The notes under the pieces: model-generated
The model's database searches: none
What the model was told of the DNA's origin: nothing
Seen by the model: only the letters and a program-made list of their open reading frames with translations
DNA from: an uncultured Synergistaceae bacterium
GTDB taxonomy: Bacteria; Synergistota; Synergistia; Synergistales; Aminobacteriaceae
Length of the DNA: 5,152 nucleotides
Assembly: GCA_937870605.1 (NCBI GenBank)
Contig: CALMZW010000333.1
Coordinates: 1-5,152 of the forward strand
Reading direction: 5' to 3'
Made by a program: the position numbers and the translations under genes
Shown here: piece after piece, positions 1 to 5,152 of the stretch
Numbering within the stretch: position 1 is the first letter of the stretch
Layout of the letters: each line of letters starts with the position of its first letter

Positions 1-56
1 TATCCTTTGAGGAAAAGAGCATGCCTCTACGGGCTTCTACGGCGGTCGTGCGCATC

Positions 57-66
57 GGCCCGGGCC
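57..66. repeat. 10-bp perfect palindrome beyond the integrase 3' end
   Basis: GGCCCGGGCC is a perfect 10-bp palindrome that abuts the hairpin at 65-100. No function can be assigned. It may be chance in GC-rich DNA or part of the structured region downstream of the integrase. The rest of positions 1-101 shows no gene that I can support; the short open frame starting at 21 runs antisense through the integrase and has no plausible ribosome binding site. Confidence 0.4.
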
Positions 67-100
67 GCGAGGATAGGAAAACGCGGCTTTTTCCTCGCGG
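65..100 (-). terminator. Hairpin just past the integrase stop, possible weak terminator
   Basis: The arms CCGCGAGGA (65-73) and TCCTCGCGG (92-100) form a 9-bp stem that starts one base beyond the integrase stop codon in the direction of its transcription. The outer stem is not followed by a T-run. A competing fold on the - strand pairs CGCG (99-96) with CGCG (85-82), followed by TTTT (81-78), which would resemble a weak intrinsic terminator. Ending the integrase transcript is the simplest role, but the structure is not canonical. Confidence 0.4.
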
Positions 101-101
101 A

Positions 102-1043
102 TCATGCCTTTTTCCCTACTCTCTGCCGTTCTCCGACGATCTGACCGATGGGACTGAAACGGGCGTGCTGATCTTTGAGGTCGGAGCTTACGAGGTGGAT
201 GTATCTCTGTGTCATGTACGGCGTCGTATGACCGAGAAGCGCCTGTACAGCGAAGGCGTTTGCTCCTGACCGAAGAAGGAGCGTTGCGGCGGCGTGTCGA
301 AGACTGTACGGCGTGATCGGCTTCCCGAGACGGGCGGCGTAGGCTTTCATCCGGTGACACCATGAGTTTTCGGACATGCGTAACCCGTCCTGTGAACAGA
401 AGACCGGAACCGATGCTTTCCAAGAAGGGTGACGTATATCGAGAAATTCCCTGATCGCCTTGATCGTCTGTGCGGACATGGGGAGCGTTCGCGGCGTTCG
501 CGTCTTCGATACGTGCGCGGGGATCGTCACTTCGGCCCGGGCCAAGTCGAAGTCTGCCGGTTGAAGCTGGAGGGATTCTCCGGGGCGCGTCGCCGTATCG
601 ACGGAGAAGAGCATCAGGGCATAGTCGCGTTTCCCCGTCCACGTCGAACGGTCGGGAAGGTCGAGCAACGCCGTGATCGTGTCCATATCCACGTCAACGA
701 TTCTCCCGGTTTCCTTGCGCTTGCGCATTCCCTCGAACGGGTTCCGGGCAACGTGTCCCTCGCCGATGAGCCATTGAAAGAACTGGCCTACATAGACGCG
801 ACGATGATTGAATTCGGTCGGGCTGATCCCTTCGTCCGCGAGGAAAGAAAGTACGGCGAGCTTTCCCTTCTCGGGGGATTCGAGAGCATCCGGGAACCGG
901 GTGAAGAATCTGCCGACGTGATACAGATAATCCTTGATTGTTCTGGGCGCTTTCCCCTGTGCTTTGATCGTGAGGGCGAAAACGGCAAGGTGGTCATTCC
1001 AAGAGAGTGCTTTTTCCTGCCGAAGTGTTACAATCTGTCCCAT
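102..1043 (-). CDS. Tyrosine recombinase / phage-type integrase
   Basis: This 313-aa protein is a tyrosine site-specific recombinase, which cuts and rejoins DNA through a 3'-phosphotyrosine intermediate. Residues about 13-100 form a SAM-like N-terminal core-binding domain (APRTIKDYLYHVGRFF at 32-47, then QFFQWLIGEGHVARNPF). Residues about 115-290 form the catalytic domain. The catalytic set is R153 (ATRPGE), K180 (VSKT), R249 and H250 (YSLRH), H272 (LLGHTT) and the nucleophile Y281 (TQRYIHL), with normal spacing. The position usually held by His in the HxxR motif is Tyr (Y246). The ATG at 1043 is preceded by GGGAG (1057-1053) at 9 nt. Length and tail (DLKDQHARFSPI) resemble integrases of phages, integrative elements and genomic islands more than XerC/XerD. 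No excisionase, relaxase or phage gene is visible, so the element, if any, lies to the left or has decayed. Confidence 0.9.
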   Translation of the reverse strand: MGQIVTLRQEKALSWNDHLAVFALTIKAQGKAPRTIKDYLYHVGRFFTRFPDALESPEKGKLAVLSFLADEGISPTEFNHRRVYVGQFFQWLIGEGHVARNPFEGMRKRKETGRIVDVDMDTITALLDLPDRSTWTGKRDYALMLFSVDTATRPGESLQLQPADFDLARAEVTIPAHVSKTRTPRTLPMSAQTIKAIREFLDIRHPSWKASVPVFCSQDGLRMSENSWCHRMKAYAARLGKPITPYSLRHAAATLLLRSGANAFAVQALLGHTTPYMTQRYIHLVSSDLKDQHARFSPIGQIVGERQRVGKKA

Positions 1044-1057
1044 GTTTACAATCTCCC
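1026..1057. repeat. Tandem direct repeat over the integrase start
   Basis: TGTTACAATCTGTCCC (1026-1041) and TGTTTACAATCTCCC (1043-1057) are two near-identical copies in direct orientation, differing by small indels. They cover the integrase start codon, its first codons and its ribosome binding site. A third copy in inverted orientation lies at 1073-1086. Repeats of this kind beside an integrase may be recombinase arm-type sites or a repressor operator; nothing in the window tells which. Confidence 0.6.
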
Positions 1058-1086
1058 TTCCTGTGGGAAATAGGGGAGTGTAAACA
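1043..1086 (-). promoter_or_regulatory. Inverted repeat sequestering the integrase RBS and start codon
   Basis: TGTTTACA (1043-1050) is the exact inverse of TGTAAACA (1079-1086). The pairing continues with CTCCC (1053-1057) against GGGAG (1074-1078), with a 2-nt bulge. It ends with a 4-bp TTCC/GGAA inner stem around a short loop. In the integrase mRNA this gives about 17 base pairs, with the GGGAG ribosome binding site and the first base of the ATG inside the stem. It could limit translation of the integrase, or act as DNA as an operator for a dimeric repressor. The pairing is seen directly; the role is inferred. Confidence 0.55.
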
Positions 1087-1168
1087 GTCGGTATGCAAGG
1101 GGTGCTTTTTTCAAGAGCAACGGACTGTCAAGAAAAGATGCGTATTTCGGCGAATCTCGTTTTTCCCC

Positions 1169-1197
1169 TTGAAGTGACGAATCCGCTTTGCTAGTAT
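1169..1197 (+). promoter_or_regulatory. Sigma-70-type promoter of tRNA-Gln
   Basis: The -35 box TTGAAG (1169-1174) and -10 box TAGTAT (1192-1197) are separated by 17 bp, the preferred spacing. A TG one base upstream of the -10 (1189-1190) makes it an extended -10. Transcription would start near 1204, leaving a leader of about 12 nt before the mature tRNA 5' end, as expected for a tRNA gene. It may also feed glmU by read-through of the terminator at 1307-1336. Confidence 0.75.
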
Positions 1198-1215
1198 ATT
1201 TCTCGTCTTTTACGT

Positions 1216-1291
1216 TGGGGTGTCGCCAAGTTGGCAAGGCAACGGACTTTGGCTCCGTCATTCGCTGGTTCGAGTCCAGCCACCCCAGCCA
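1216..1291 (+). tRNA. tRNA-Gln (anticodon TTG)
   Basis: This is a complete 76-nt cloverleaf. The acceptor stem is TGGGGTG (1216-1222) paired with CACCCCA (1281-1287), followed by discriminator G and an encoded CCA (1289-1291). The D arm uses GCC/GGC (1225-1227 and 1238-1240). The anticodon stem is ACGGA (1242-1246) with TCCGT (1254-1258) around the 7-nt loop CTTTGGC, which places anticodon TTG at 1249-1251. The T arm is GCTGG (1264-1268) with CCAGC (1276-1280) and loop TTCGAGT. The U-A first acceptor pair and G73 discriminator are typical of bacterial glutamine tRNAs. UUG reads CAA and, by wobble, CAG. No stem is interrupted, so the neighbouring integrase has not disrupted this gene. Confidence 0.97.
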
Positions 1292-1306
1292 CTACTGATG
1301 TGTTGC

Positions 1307-1336
1307 GGGGGACCAACAAACGGCTCCCCCCTTTTT
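1307..1336 (+). terminator. Intrinsic terminator after tRNA-Gln
   Basis: GGGGGA (1307-1312) pairs with TCCCCC (1325-1330). CC (1313-1314) can also pair with GG (1322-1323), leaving one bulged C and the loop AACAAAC. The stem is followed by C and TTTTT (1332-1336). This is a typical rho-independent terminator 15 nt past the tRNA 3' end. It ends only 36 nt before the glmU start, so it may also meter read-through into the operon. Confidence 0.8.
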
Positions 1337-1341
1337 CGTGT

Positions 1342-1357
1342 TTTCGGATCCCCGAAA
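1342..1357 (+). promoter_or_regulatory. Small hairpin touching the glmU ribosome binding site
   Basis: TTTCGG (1342-1347) and CCGAAA (1352-1357) form a 6-bp stem with a 4-nt loop. Its 3' arm overlaps the first bases of the glmU Shine-Dalgarno region (AAAGGTGG, 1355-1362). It could slightly modulate glmU translation or stabilise the 5' end of a processed mRNA. A stem this short could also be chance. Confidence 0.3.
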
Positions 1358-1372
1358 GGTGGATGGTGCTGT

Positions 1373-2773
1373 ATGGAACGGAATTGTATCGTAGGGGCTC
1401 TCATTCTTGCGGCCGGCAAGGGCGTTCGCATGCGGAGCGACCGACCGAAAGCGATGCAGAAAATCCTTGGCGAACCCCTTCTGTATTACGGCCTTACAGC
1501 TGTTCATTCGCTTCATGCCGGTCCTACAGCCGTTGTTGTCGGTCATAAGGGATCGCTCATTTCGGAATATCTTGGGAAATCGTTTCCCGGGAGCGCAATC
1601 GTATGGCAACATGAGCAACTCGGAACGGGACATGCGCTTCAGATCGCCAGGGAGTGGTGGCTTTCCTTTTCGCATGTGCTTGTTCTCCCCGGAGATGTCC
1701 CCCTGATCACCCCTGATTCGCTTTCCCGCCTGATAGATCATCATTGTGCAATGAAAGCCGCGTGTTCCTTCATAAGTTTTTCCGCCAGTAACCCCTCCGG
1801 ATACGGAAGAGTCCTGAGAAGCGATGACGGATGCCGGATCATTGAGGAAAAGGACGCCACGGAAGATCAAAAACGTGTTACAGAGGTCAACAGCGGTGTG
1901 TATGTCTTTTCCGTCCCGGCATTGGATTCCGTTATCGACTTTCTTTCCAACGAGAATGCGCAGGGGGAGTACTACCTGCCTGATATCCTGACACTCCTTG
2001 CAAAAAACGGTCATCGGGTCGAGGCTGTTCGCTCCGATTCGGAGACAGAATTCCTCGGGGTCAATTCCTCCCGGCAACTTGCGGAGGCGGCTTCATGCAA
2101 GAGATCCGAAATCATTGACGGATGGACGGATGCGGGCGCCCGGTTTCAGGCGCCGGAGACAGTTTTTGTCGGTCCCGGCGTGACACTTGCGTCCGATGTG
2201 GAACTTTCTCCGTTTGTGCAGATCTATGGCAGCTCTACAATCGGTTCGGGAACCACGATCGGCAGTTTCAGCGTTGTCAGGGATTCCGTCATCTCGGAAG
2301 GCTGTTCTATTCTTGACCACGTGGTGCTCGAATCGTGCAGCATCGCTACAGGGGCGAAGATTGGTCCTTTTGCGTATCTTCGGGATGGAGCGCAGGTCGC
2401 CAGAGACGCGTATGTCGGAAAGTTCGTCGAGGTGAAAAAGAGCACCATAGGCGAGCGCTCGAAGGTGCCCCATCTGTCGTATATTGGAGACGCGGAGATC
2501 GGAGAGGACACGAATATTGGTGCGGGGACGATCACGTGCAATTACGACGGCATCCGGAAAAATCCGACTAAGATAGGAAACAGGTGCTTTGTTGGAAGCG
2601 ATACCATGTTCGTTGCGCCGGTCGAACTTGGCGACGATGCCTTTACCGGCGCGGGATCCGTCATAACGCAGGACGTTCCGGAAGGTGATTTGGCTGTTGC
2701 GCGGGCGAAGCAGAGAAATATTCCCGGATGGGGAAAGAAGAAGAATTCGCGCAAAAACGAAGGAGGAAATTGA
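1373..2773 (+). CDS. glmU: Bifunctional GlmU: GlcNAc-1-P uridyltransferase / GlcN-1-P acetyltransferase
   Basis: GlmU makes UDP-GlcNAc in the cytoplasm in two steps: it acetylates glucosamine-1-P with acetyl-CoA, then couples the product to UTP. UDP-GlcNAc feeds peptidoglycan and lipopolysaccharide. The protein is 466 aa, close to the family length. The N-terminal Rossmann-like domain has LAAGKGVRM (12-20), PK (25-26), GTGHA (84-88), LPGDVPL (105-111), GYGR (143-146), EEKDAT (158-163) and GVN (229-231). From about residue 264 a left-handed beta-helix of hexapeptide repeats follows, with the acetyltransferase site: R337, KK (355-356), the presumed catalytic H367 in KVPHLSYIGDAEIG, GAGTITCNYDG (383-393), S409 and R444. 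The ATG at 1373 is chosen because it follows AAAGGTGG (1355-1362) and lies just before the conserved N-terminus; an upstream in-frame ATG would run through the tRNA. The stop is one base before the prs ATG. Confidence 0.97.
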   Translation: MERNCIVGALILAAGKGVRMRSDRPKAMQKILGEPLLYYGLTAVHSLHAGPTAVVVGHKGSLISEYLGKSFPGSAIVWQHEQLGTGHALQIAREWWLSFSHVLVLPGDVPLITPDSLSRLIDHHCAMKAACSFISFSASNPSGYGRVLRSDDGCRIIEEKDATEDQKRVTEVNSGVYVFSVPALDSVIDFLSNENAQGEYYLPDILTLLAKNGHRVEAVRSDSETEFLGVNSSRQLAEAASCKRSEIIDGWTDAGARFQAPETVFVGPGVTLASDVELSPFVQIYGSSTIGSGTTIGSFSVVRDSVISEGCSILDHVVLESCSIATGAKIGPFAYLRDGAQVARDAYVGKFVEVKKSTIGERSKVPHLSYIGDAEIGEDTNIGAGTITCNYDGIRKNPTKIGNRCFVGSDTMFVAPVELGDDAFTGAGSVITQDVPEGDLAVARAKQRNIPGWGKKKNSRKNEGGN

Positions 2774-2774
2774 T

Positions 2775-3743
2775 ATGGGTTCCGGTTCCAGAGAGTTAAA
2801 AATCTTTTCGGGGACGGCGCACCCGGAATTCGCGAGGCGAATCTGCAGCGAACTCGGAACGGGGCTGGCTTCTGCGAAGCATTTCCGATTCTCTGATGGC
2901 GAAATCGGACTTTCCATAGAGGAAAGCGTTCGCGGCGCGGATGTTTTCGTTGTGCAACCTTTGTGCAATCCGGTCAATGAAAACATCGTCGAACTTCTGA
3001 TTATGCTTGATGCGCTTCGAAGAGCGTCGGCCTATCGCATCAACGTCGTGATCCCGTATTTTGGCTATGCGCGGCAGGACCGGAAGACGAAGGCGCGCGA
3101 TCCGATCTCTGCGAAACTCATATCAAACCTCATTTCATGGAGCGGTGCGCACCGTGTTATTTCCGCAGATCTTCACGCGGGGCAGATTCAGGGTTTTTTC
3201 GATATTCCGGTCGATCATCTGACGGGCGTGCCCCTTCTGGCAACGTATTTTAAGGAAAATCTGTATGACGACCTGAAGGAAAACGGCGTCGTCGTCGTCG
3301 CCCCGGATGTCGGCGGAGTCGTTCGTGCGCGACGCTTCGCTGTTTTTTTGAATGCTGATCTTGCAATCGTCGACAAAAGGAGATCGCATGAGGTGGCGAA
3401 CCTCTGCGAAGTGATGGATATCATCGGCGACGTTCGAGGAAAAGTCGCCGTGCTTGTCGACGATATCGTGGATACGGCCGGCACGCTGTGCAACGCTGCG
3501 GAAGGCTTGAAGGAACGCGGCGCGACGAGAGTGTTCGCATGTTCGACGCATCCGGTTCTCTCCGGTCCAGCTGTCGAACGGCTGAAAGCGTCCGAAATCG
3601 ACGAACTGATCGTGACGGATACAATTCGCTTGTCCGAAGAGAAAAAATTAGATAAAATAATCCAATTGTCCATAGCACCTCTTTTCGCAGAGGCTATTCT
3701 CAGGGTTCACAGTGACAGGTCCGTAAGCAGTCTTTTCGATTGA
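2775..3743 (+). CDS. prs: Ribose-phosphate pyrophosphokinase (PRPP synthetase)
   Basis: Prs transfers pyrophosphate from ATP to ribose-5-phosphate to give PRPP, the precursor of purines, pyrimidines, NAD, histidine and tryptophan. The 322-aa length fits class I enzymes. Visible motifs are RFSDGEI (38-44), ALRRASA (80-86), the ATP-binding PYFGYARQDR (94-103) with the flexible catalytic loop after it, DLHAGQIQGFF (132-142) with the conserved H134, PDVGGVVRAR (177-186), KRR (201-203), and the PRPP-binding VLVDDIVDTAGT (226-237). The C-terminus SVSSLFD is typical. The ATG at 2775 is supported by AGGAGG (2761-2766) at 8 nt, inside the end of glmU. The junction TGATATG leaves one base between genes, so translation is probably coupled to glmU. 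An upstream in-frame ATG at 2685 would overlap glmU and is rejected. Confidence 0.97.
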   Translation: MGSGSRELKIFSGTAHPEFARRICSELGTGLASAKHFRFSDGEIGLSIEESVRGADVFVVQPLCNPVNENIVELLIMLDALRRASAYRINVVIPYFGYARQDRKTKARDPISAKLISNLISWSGAHRVISADLHAGQIQGFFDIPVDHLTGVPLLATYFKENLYDDLKENGVVVVAPDVGGVVRARRFAVFLNADLAIVDKRRSHEVANLCEVMDIIGDVRGKVAVLVDDIVDTAGTLCNAAEGLKERGATRVFACSTHPVLSGPAVERLKASEIDELIVTDTIRLSEEKKLDKIIQLSIAPLFAEAILRVHSDRSVSSLFD

Positions 3744-3779
3744 GACTGCATTCGAAGAATCGCAAGGAGGAAAAGAAGC

Positions 3780-4445
3780 ATGTCGGGTATTTCGAATATC
3801 ACCGTGGAACAACGTACGGAAAAGGGAAAGGGCGCACGGAGCATGATGCGCGCGGCCGGATATGTCCCGGGGGTCGTATACGGTCCGGGAATGAAGGAAA
3901 CAATAGCGGTCAAGGTTAAAAGTTCCGTTATTGCACCGTTTGCGAACTCCGCTCACAAGGAAACGACCAGGTTGAGCGTGGAGCTTCCCGACGGGAAAAA
4001 AGAACTGTGTCTCATGCGCGAAGTACAACGGGACTGCATCAGCGGAAAGATCCTGCATGTCGATTTCATGCAGCTGATGAGTGACAGGAAAATTATGGTT
4101 AATGTTCCGGTTGAGCTTGTCGGGCGTGAAACGTGCATCGGACTGAAGCAGGGCGGCGTTATCGATCAACTTCTCCATGACATTGAAATGGATGTCCTTC
4201 CGGGAGAAATCCCGGATGCGATCGTCATCGACGTCACGAACCTGGAACTGGAAAAGAGCATTCATGTACGGGATCTCACCTTCCCGGCCAGCGCCGAACT
4301 AAAGATGCATACCGACGAAATAGTCGTAACGGTCATTACTCCGAGAGCCGCCATCGAAGAGGCTGCCGAACTCTCCGAAGAAGAACCCAAGGAAGTCGAA
4401 GTCCTTGCGAAGGGGAAGGCGAAATCCGGAGAGGAAGTCGAGTAG
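3780..4445 (+). CDS. rplY: Ribosomal protein bL25, long CTC/TL5 form
   Basis: bL25 binds the E-loop of 5S rRNA in the large ribosomal subunit. The 221-aa product is the long form (general stress protein CTC in Bacillus, TL5 in Thermus), not the short E. coli type. The 5S-binding N-terminal domain spans about residues 5-96, with the hallmark GYVPGVVYG (27-35), the REVQRDCISGKILHVDF block (80-96) and basic residues in QRTEKGKGAR (11-20). A second beta-rich domain follows (about 100-190; VNVPVELVG at 107-115, LPGEIPDAIVIDV at 140-152). The last 30 residues are acidic and probably disordered, as in many long-form L25 proteins. ATG at 3780 has AGGAGG (3765-3770) at 9 nt. The 36-nt gap after prs has no terminator, so it belongs to the same operon. 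Confidence 0.95.
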   Translation: MSGISNITVEQRTEKGKGARSMMRAAGYVPGVVYGPGMKETIAVKVKSSVIAPFANSAHKETTRLSVELPDGKKELCLMREVQRDCISGKILHVDFMQLMSDRKIMVNVPVELVGRETCIGLKQGGVIDQLLHDIEMDVLPGEIPDAIVIDVTNLELEKSIHVRDLTFPASAELKMHTDEIVVTVITPRAAIEEAAELSEEEPKEVEVLAKGKAKSGEEVE

Positions 4446-4451
4446 CACGGA

Positions 4452-5021
4452 GTGAAGATTCTTGCCGGGCTTGGTAATCCCGGCTATGAATACGCCTTGA
4501 CCCGACATAATGTCGGATGGATGGTTATCGACCAGATCGTCGAGCAGTCTCGTCTGGGGATTCCGAAGGACAGTTTTTCCTCGATGGCTTGGGGACCTTG
4601 TTTTCTTGAAGGGCAACGATGCGTTCTGCTGAAGCCGTTGACATTCATGAATCTCAGCGGCAGAGCGGTAGGAGAGGCTGCCCGCTATTATGACTGTCCG
4701 CCGGAAGATGTCCTGACAATCTGCGATGACGTGGCCCTGCCCTTTGGAACATTGCGTCTTCGGGCCAAGGGTTCTTCAGGAGGCCAGAAAGGACTCGAGT
4801 CGGTGCTGGGCGCCTTTCGGACGCTCGATGCCCCGCGTCTTCGCATCGGGGTCGGAGCGCAACCGGAAGGCAGAGACAGAGCGTCGTGGGTTCTGGGAGT
4901 TTTCGACCGGGATCAGCGGGAACTTTTGCCCGAAGTGATTCAACGGGCCGCGGACGGATGTCTGGCATGGGTGCGAACAGATATACAGAAGGCTATGTCC
5001 TTCGTAAACGTTCCGTTTTGA
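4452..5021 (+). CDS. pth: Peptidyl-tRNA hydrolase (bacterial Pth)
   Basis: Pth cleaves the ester bond of peptidyl-tRNAs that drop off the ribosome, freeing tRNA for reuse; it is normally essential. The 189-aa product has the family motifs GLGNPG (6-11, with N9), TRHNVG (17-22, with the catalytic H19), the KPLTFMNLSG block (61-70, with N67) and DDVALPFG (92-99, with D92). These match N10, H20, N68 and D93 of the E. coli enzyme with a constant offset of one. The next motif, usually GGHNGLK, reads GGQKGLE: Q112 and K113 replace the residues aligned with H113 and N114. The start is GTG at 4452, just before the conserved N-terminus and 6 nt after the rplY stop. Its own Shine-Dalgarno is poorly placed (GGAG runs into the GTG; GAGAGGAAG at 4429-4437 is about 14 nt away), so translation probably depends on coupling to rplY. 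Confidence 0.95.
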   Translation: MKILAGLGNPGYEYALTRHNVGWMVIDQIVEQSRLGIPKDSFSSMAWGPCFLEGQRCVLLKPLTFMNLSGRAVGEAARYYDCPPEDVLTICDDVALPFGTLRLRAKGSSGGQKGLESVLGAFRTLDAPRLRIGVGAQPEGRDRASWVLGVFDRDQRELLPEVIQRAADGCLAWVRTDIQKAMSFVNVPF

Positions 5022-5060
5022 TGAAGGGATACCGAACAATACATCTTGGGAATCCTTTTG

Positions 5061-5087
5061 AGTGGCGGTCAGTCGACCGCCACTTTT
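5061..5087 (+). terminator. Intrinsic terminator of the glmU-prs-rplY-pth operon
   Basis: AGTGGCGGTC (5061-5070) and GACCGCCACT (5075-5084) form a perfect 10-bp GC-rich stem with a 4-nt loop (AGTC), followed by further T residues (T-run 5084-5087). It lies 39 nt after the pth stop and is the clearest terminator in the window, marking the operon end. The short T-run means efficiency could be partial. Confidence 0.85.
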
Positions 5088-5117
5088 GACATGAATGGTC
5101 ACGCAAGGGAGAAACGA

Positions 5118-5152
5118 ATGACCGGAAGAGGCATCTATTCTTCATTACGAGA
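5118..5152 (+). CDS. 5' end of an unidentified gene, cut by the window edge
   Basis: ATG at 5118 is preceded by AAGGGAG (5105-5111) at 6 nt. It opens a frame reading MTGRGIYSSLR that is still open at the window end. Only 11 full codons are visible, too few to identify a family. The strong terminator just upstream suggests it starts a new transcription unit or depends on read-through. I see no good promoter in the 30 nt between terminator and start. Confidence 0.55.
   Translation, partial: MTGRGIYSSLR

Noticed and set aside
27..43. CTACGG repeated 10 bp apart near the left edge
   Set aside because: Two copies of a 6-mer are too short to support a repeat array or an attachment site.
102..1043. 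The recombinase as a housekeeping XerC/XerD
   Set aside because: The length is near Xer, but the Tyr in the HxxR box, the C-terminal tail and the poor match to Xer core motifs fit mobile-element integrases better. A phylogeny would be decisive.
429..1073. A 214-codon open frame on the + strand opposite the integrase, plus a 201-codon frame at 37-642 on the - strand
   Set aside because: Both overlap the integrase, which has a full catalytic set and a good ribosome binding site. Their translations are Arg-rich and low in recognisable motifs, as expected of shadow frames in GC-rich DNA.
1103..1131. A consensus -35 (TTGACA, - strand 1131-1126) as the integrase promoter
   Set aside because: At 17-bp spacing the -10 would be AAAGCA, and no good -10 appears at nearby spacings. 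The integrase promoter remains unassigned.
1292..2986. Long antisense frames opposite glmU and prs (261 codons at 1292-2077, 297 codons at 2093-2986)
   Set aside because: They lie fully against unambiguous conserved genes, show no family motifs and have no convincing start signals.
3286..3301. A short GTC/CGT triplet run within prs
   Set aside because: It encodes the consecutive valines of a beta-strand (NGVVVVAPD) in a conserved part of the enzyme and is explained by coding constraint.
5086..5114. TTGACA at 5086-5091 as the -35 of a promoter for the gene at 5118
   Set aside because: The sequence 17 bp downstream (GAGAAA) is not a credible -10, and transcription would begin beyond the start codon.

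Overview
The window carries a housekeeping operon on the + strand, glmU-prs-rplY(ctc)-pth, with a tRNA-Gln(TTG) gene just ahead of it. To the left, on the - strand, lies a complete tyrosine recombinase of mobile-element type. By eye the DNA is moderately GC-rich, somewhat above 50%. The glmU-prs-ctc-pth order is also found in Bacillus, where spoVG lies upstream and fin/mfd downstream. Here tRNA-Gln sits upstream instead, and the start of a gene I do not recognise lies downstream. This fits an anaerobic lineage such as Synergistota, a non-Bacillus Firmicute or a Desulfovibrio-like bacterium. I favour Synergistota only weakly, since no gene here is diagnostic.

Region by region. Positions 1-101 hold no gene; a palindrome and a GC-rich hairpin (65-100) lie immediately beyond the recombinase stop codon. 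Positions 102-1043 (- strand) encode a 313-aa phage/ICE-type integrase that is transcribed away from the tRNA. Positions 1044-1215 are intergenic. The integrase side holds three copies of a TGTT(T)ACA-type repeat, two direct and one inverted, which also form a hairpin over the integrase ribosome binding site and start codon. The tRNA side holds a good sigma-70 promoter with an extended -10. Positions 1216-1291 are tRNA-Gln with an encoded CCA, followed by an intrinsic terminator (1307-1336). From 1373 to 5021 the four operon genes run with short gaps or translational coupling. A strong intrinsic terminator (5061-5087) closes the operon, and a new gene begins at 5118 and leaves the window.

The operon combines precursor supply with translation. 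GlmU makes UDP-GlcNAc for peptidoglycan and lipopolysaccharide, Prs makes PRPP for nucleotides, His and Trp, L25/Ctc binds 5S rRNA, and Pth recycles peptidyl-tRNA. I see no convincing promoter between the tRNA terminator and glmU, so the operon may depend on read-through from the tRNA-Gln promoter.

I found no clearly new system. The points most worth a second look are the repeat/hairpin arrangement over the integrase start, the Pth sequence in which the usual His-Asn pair is Gln-Lys, and the integrase lying on the 5' rather than the 3' side of the tRNA.
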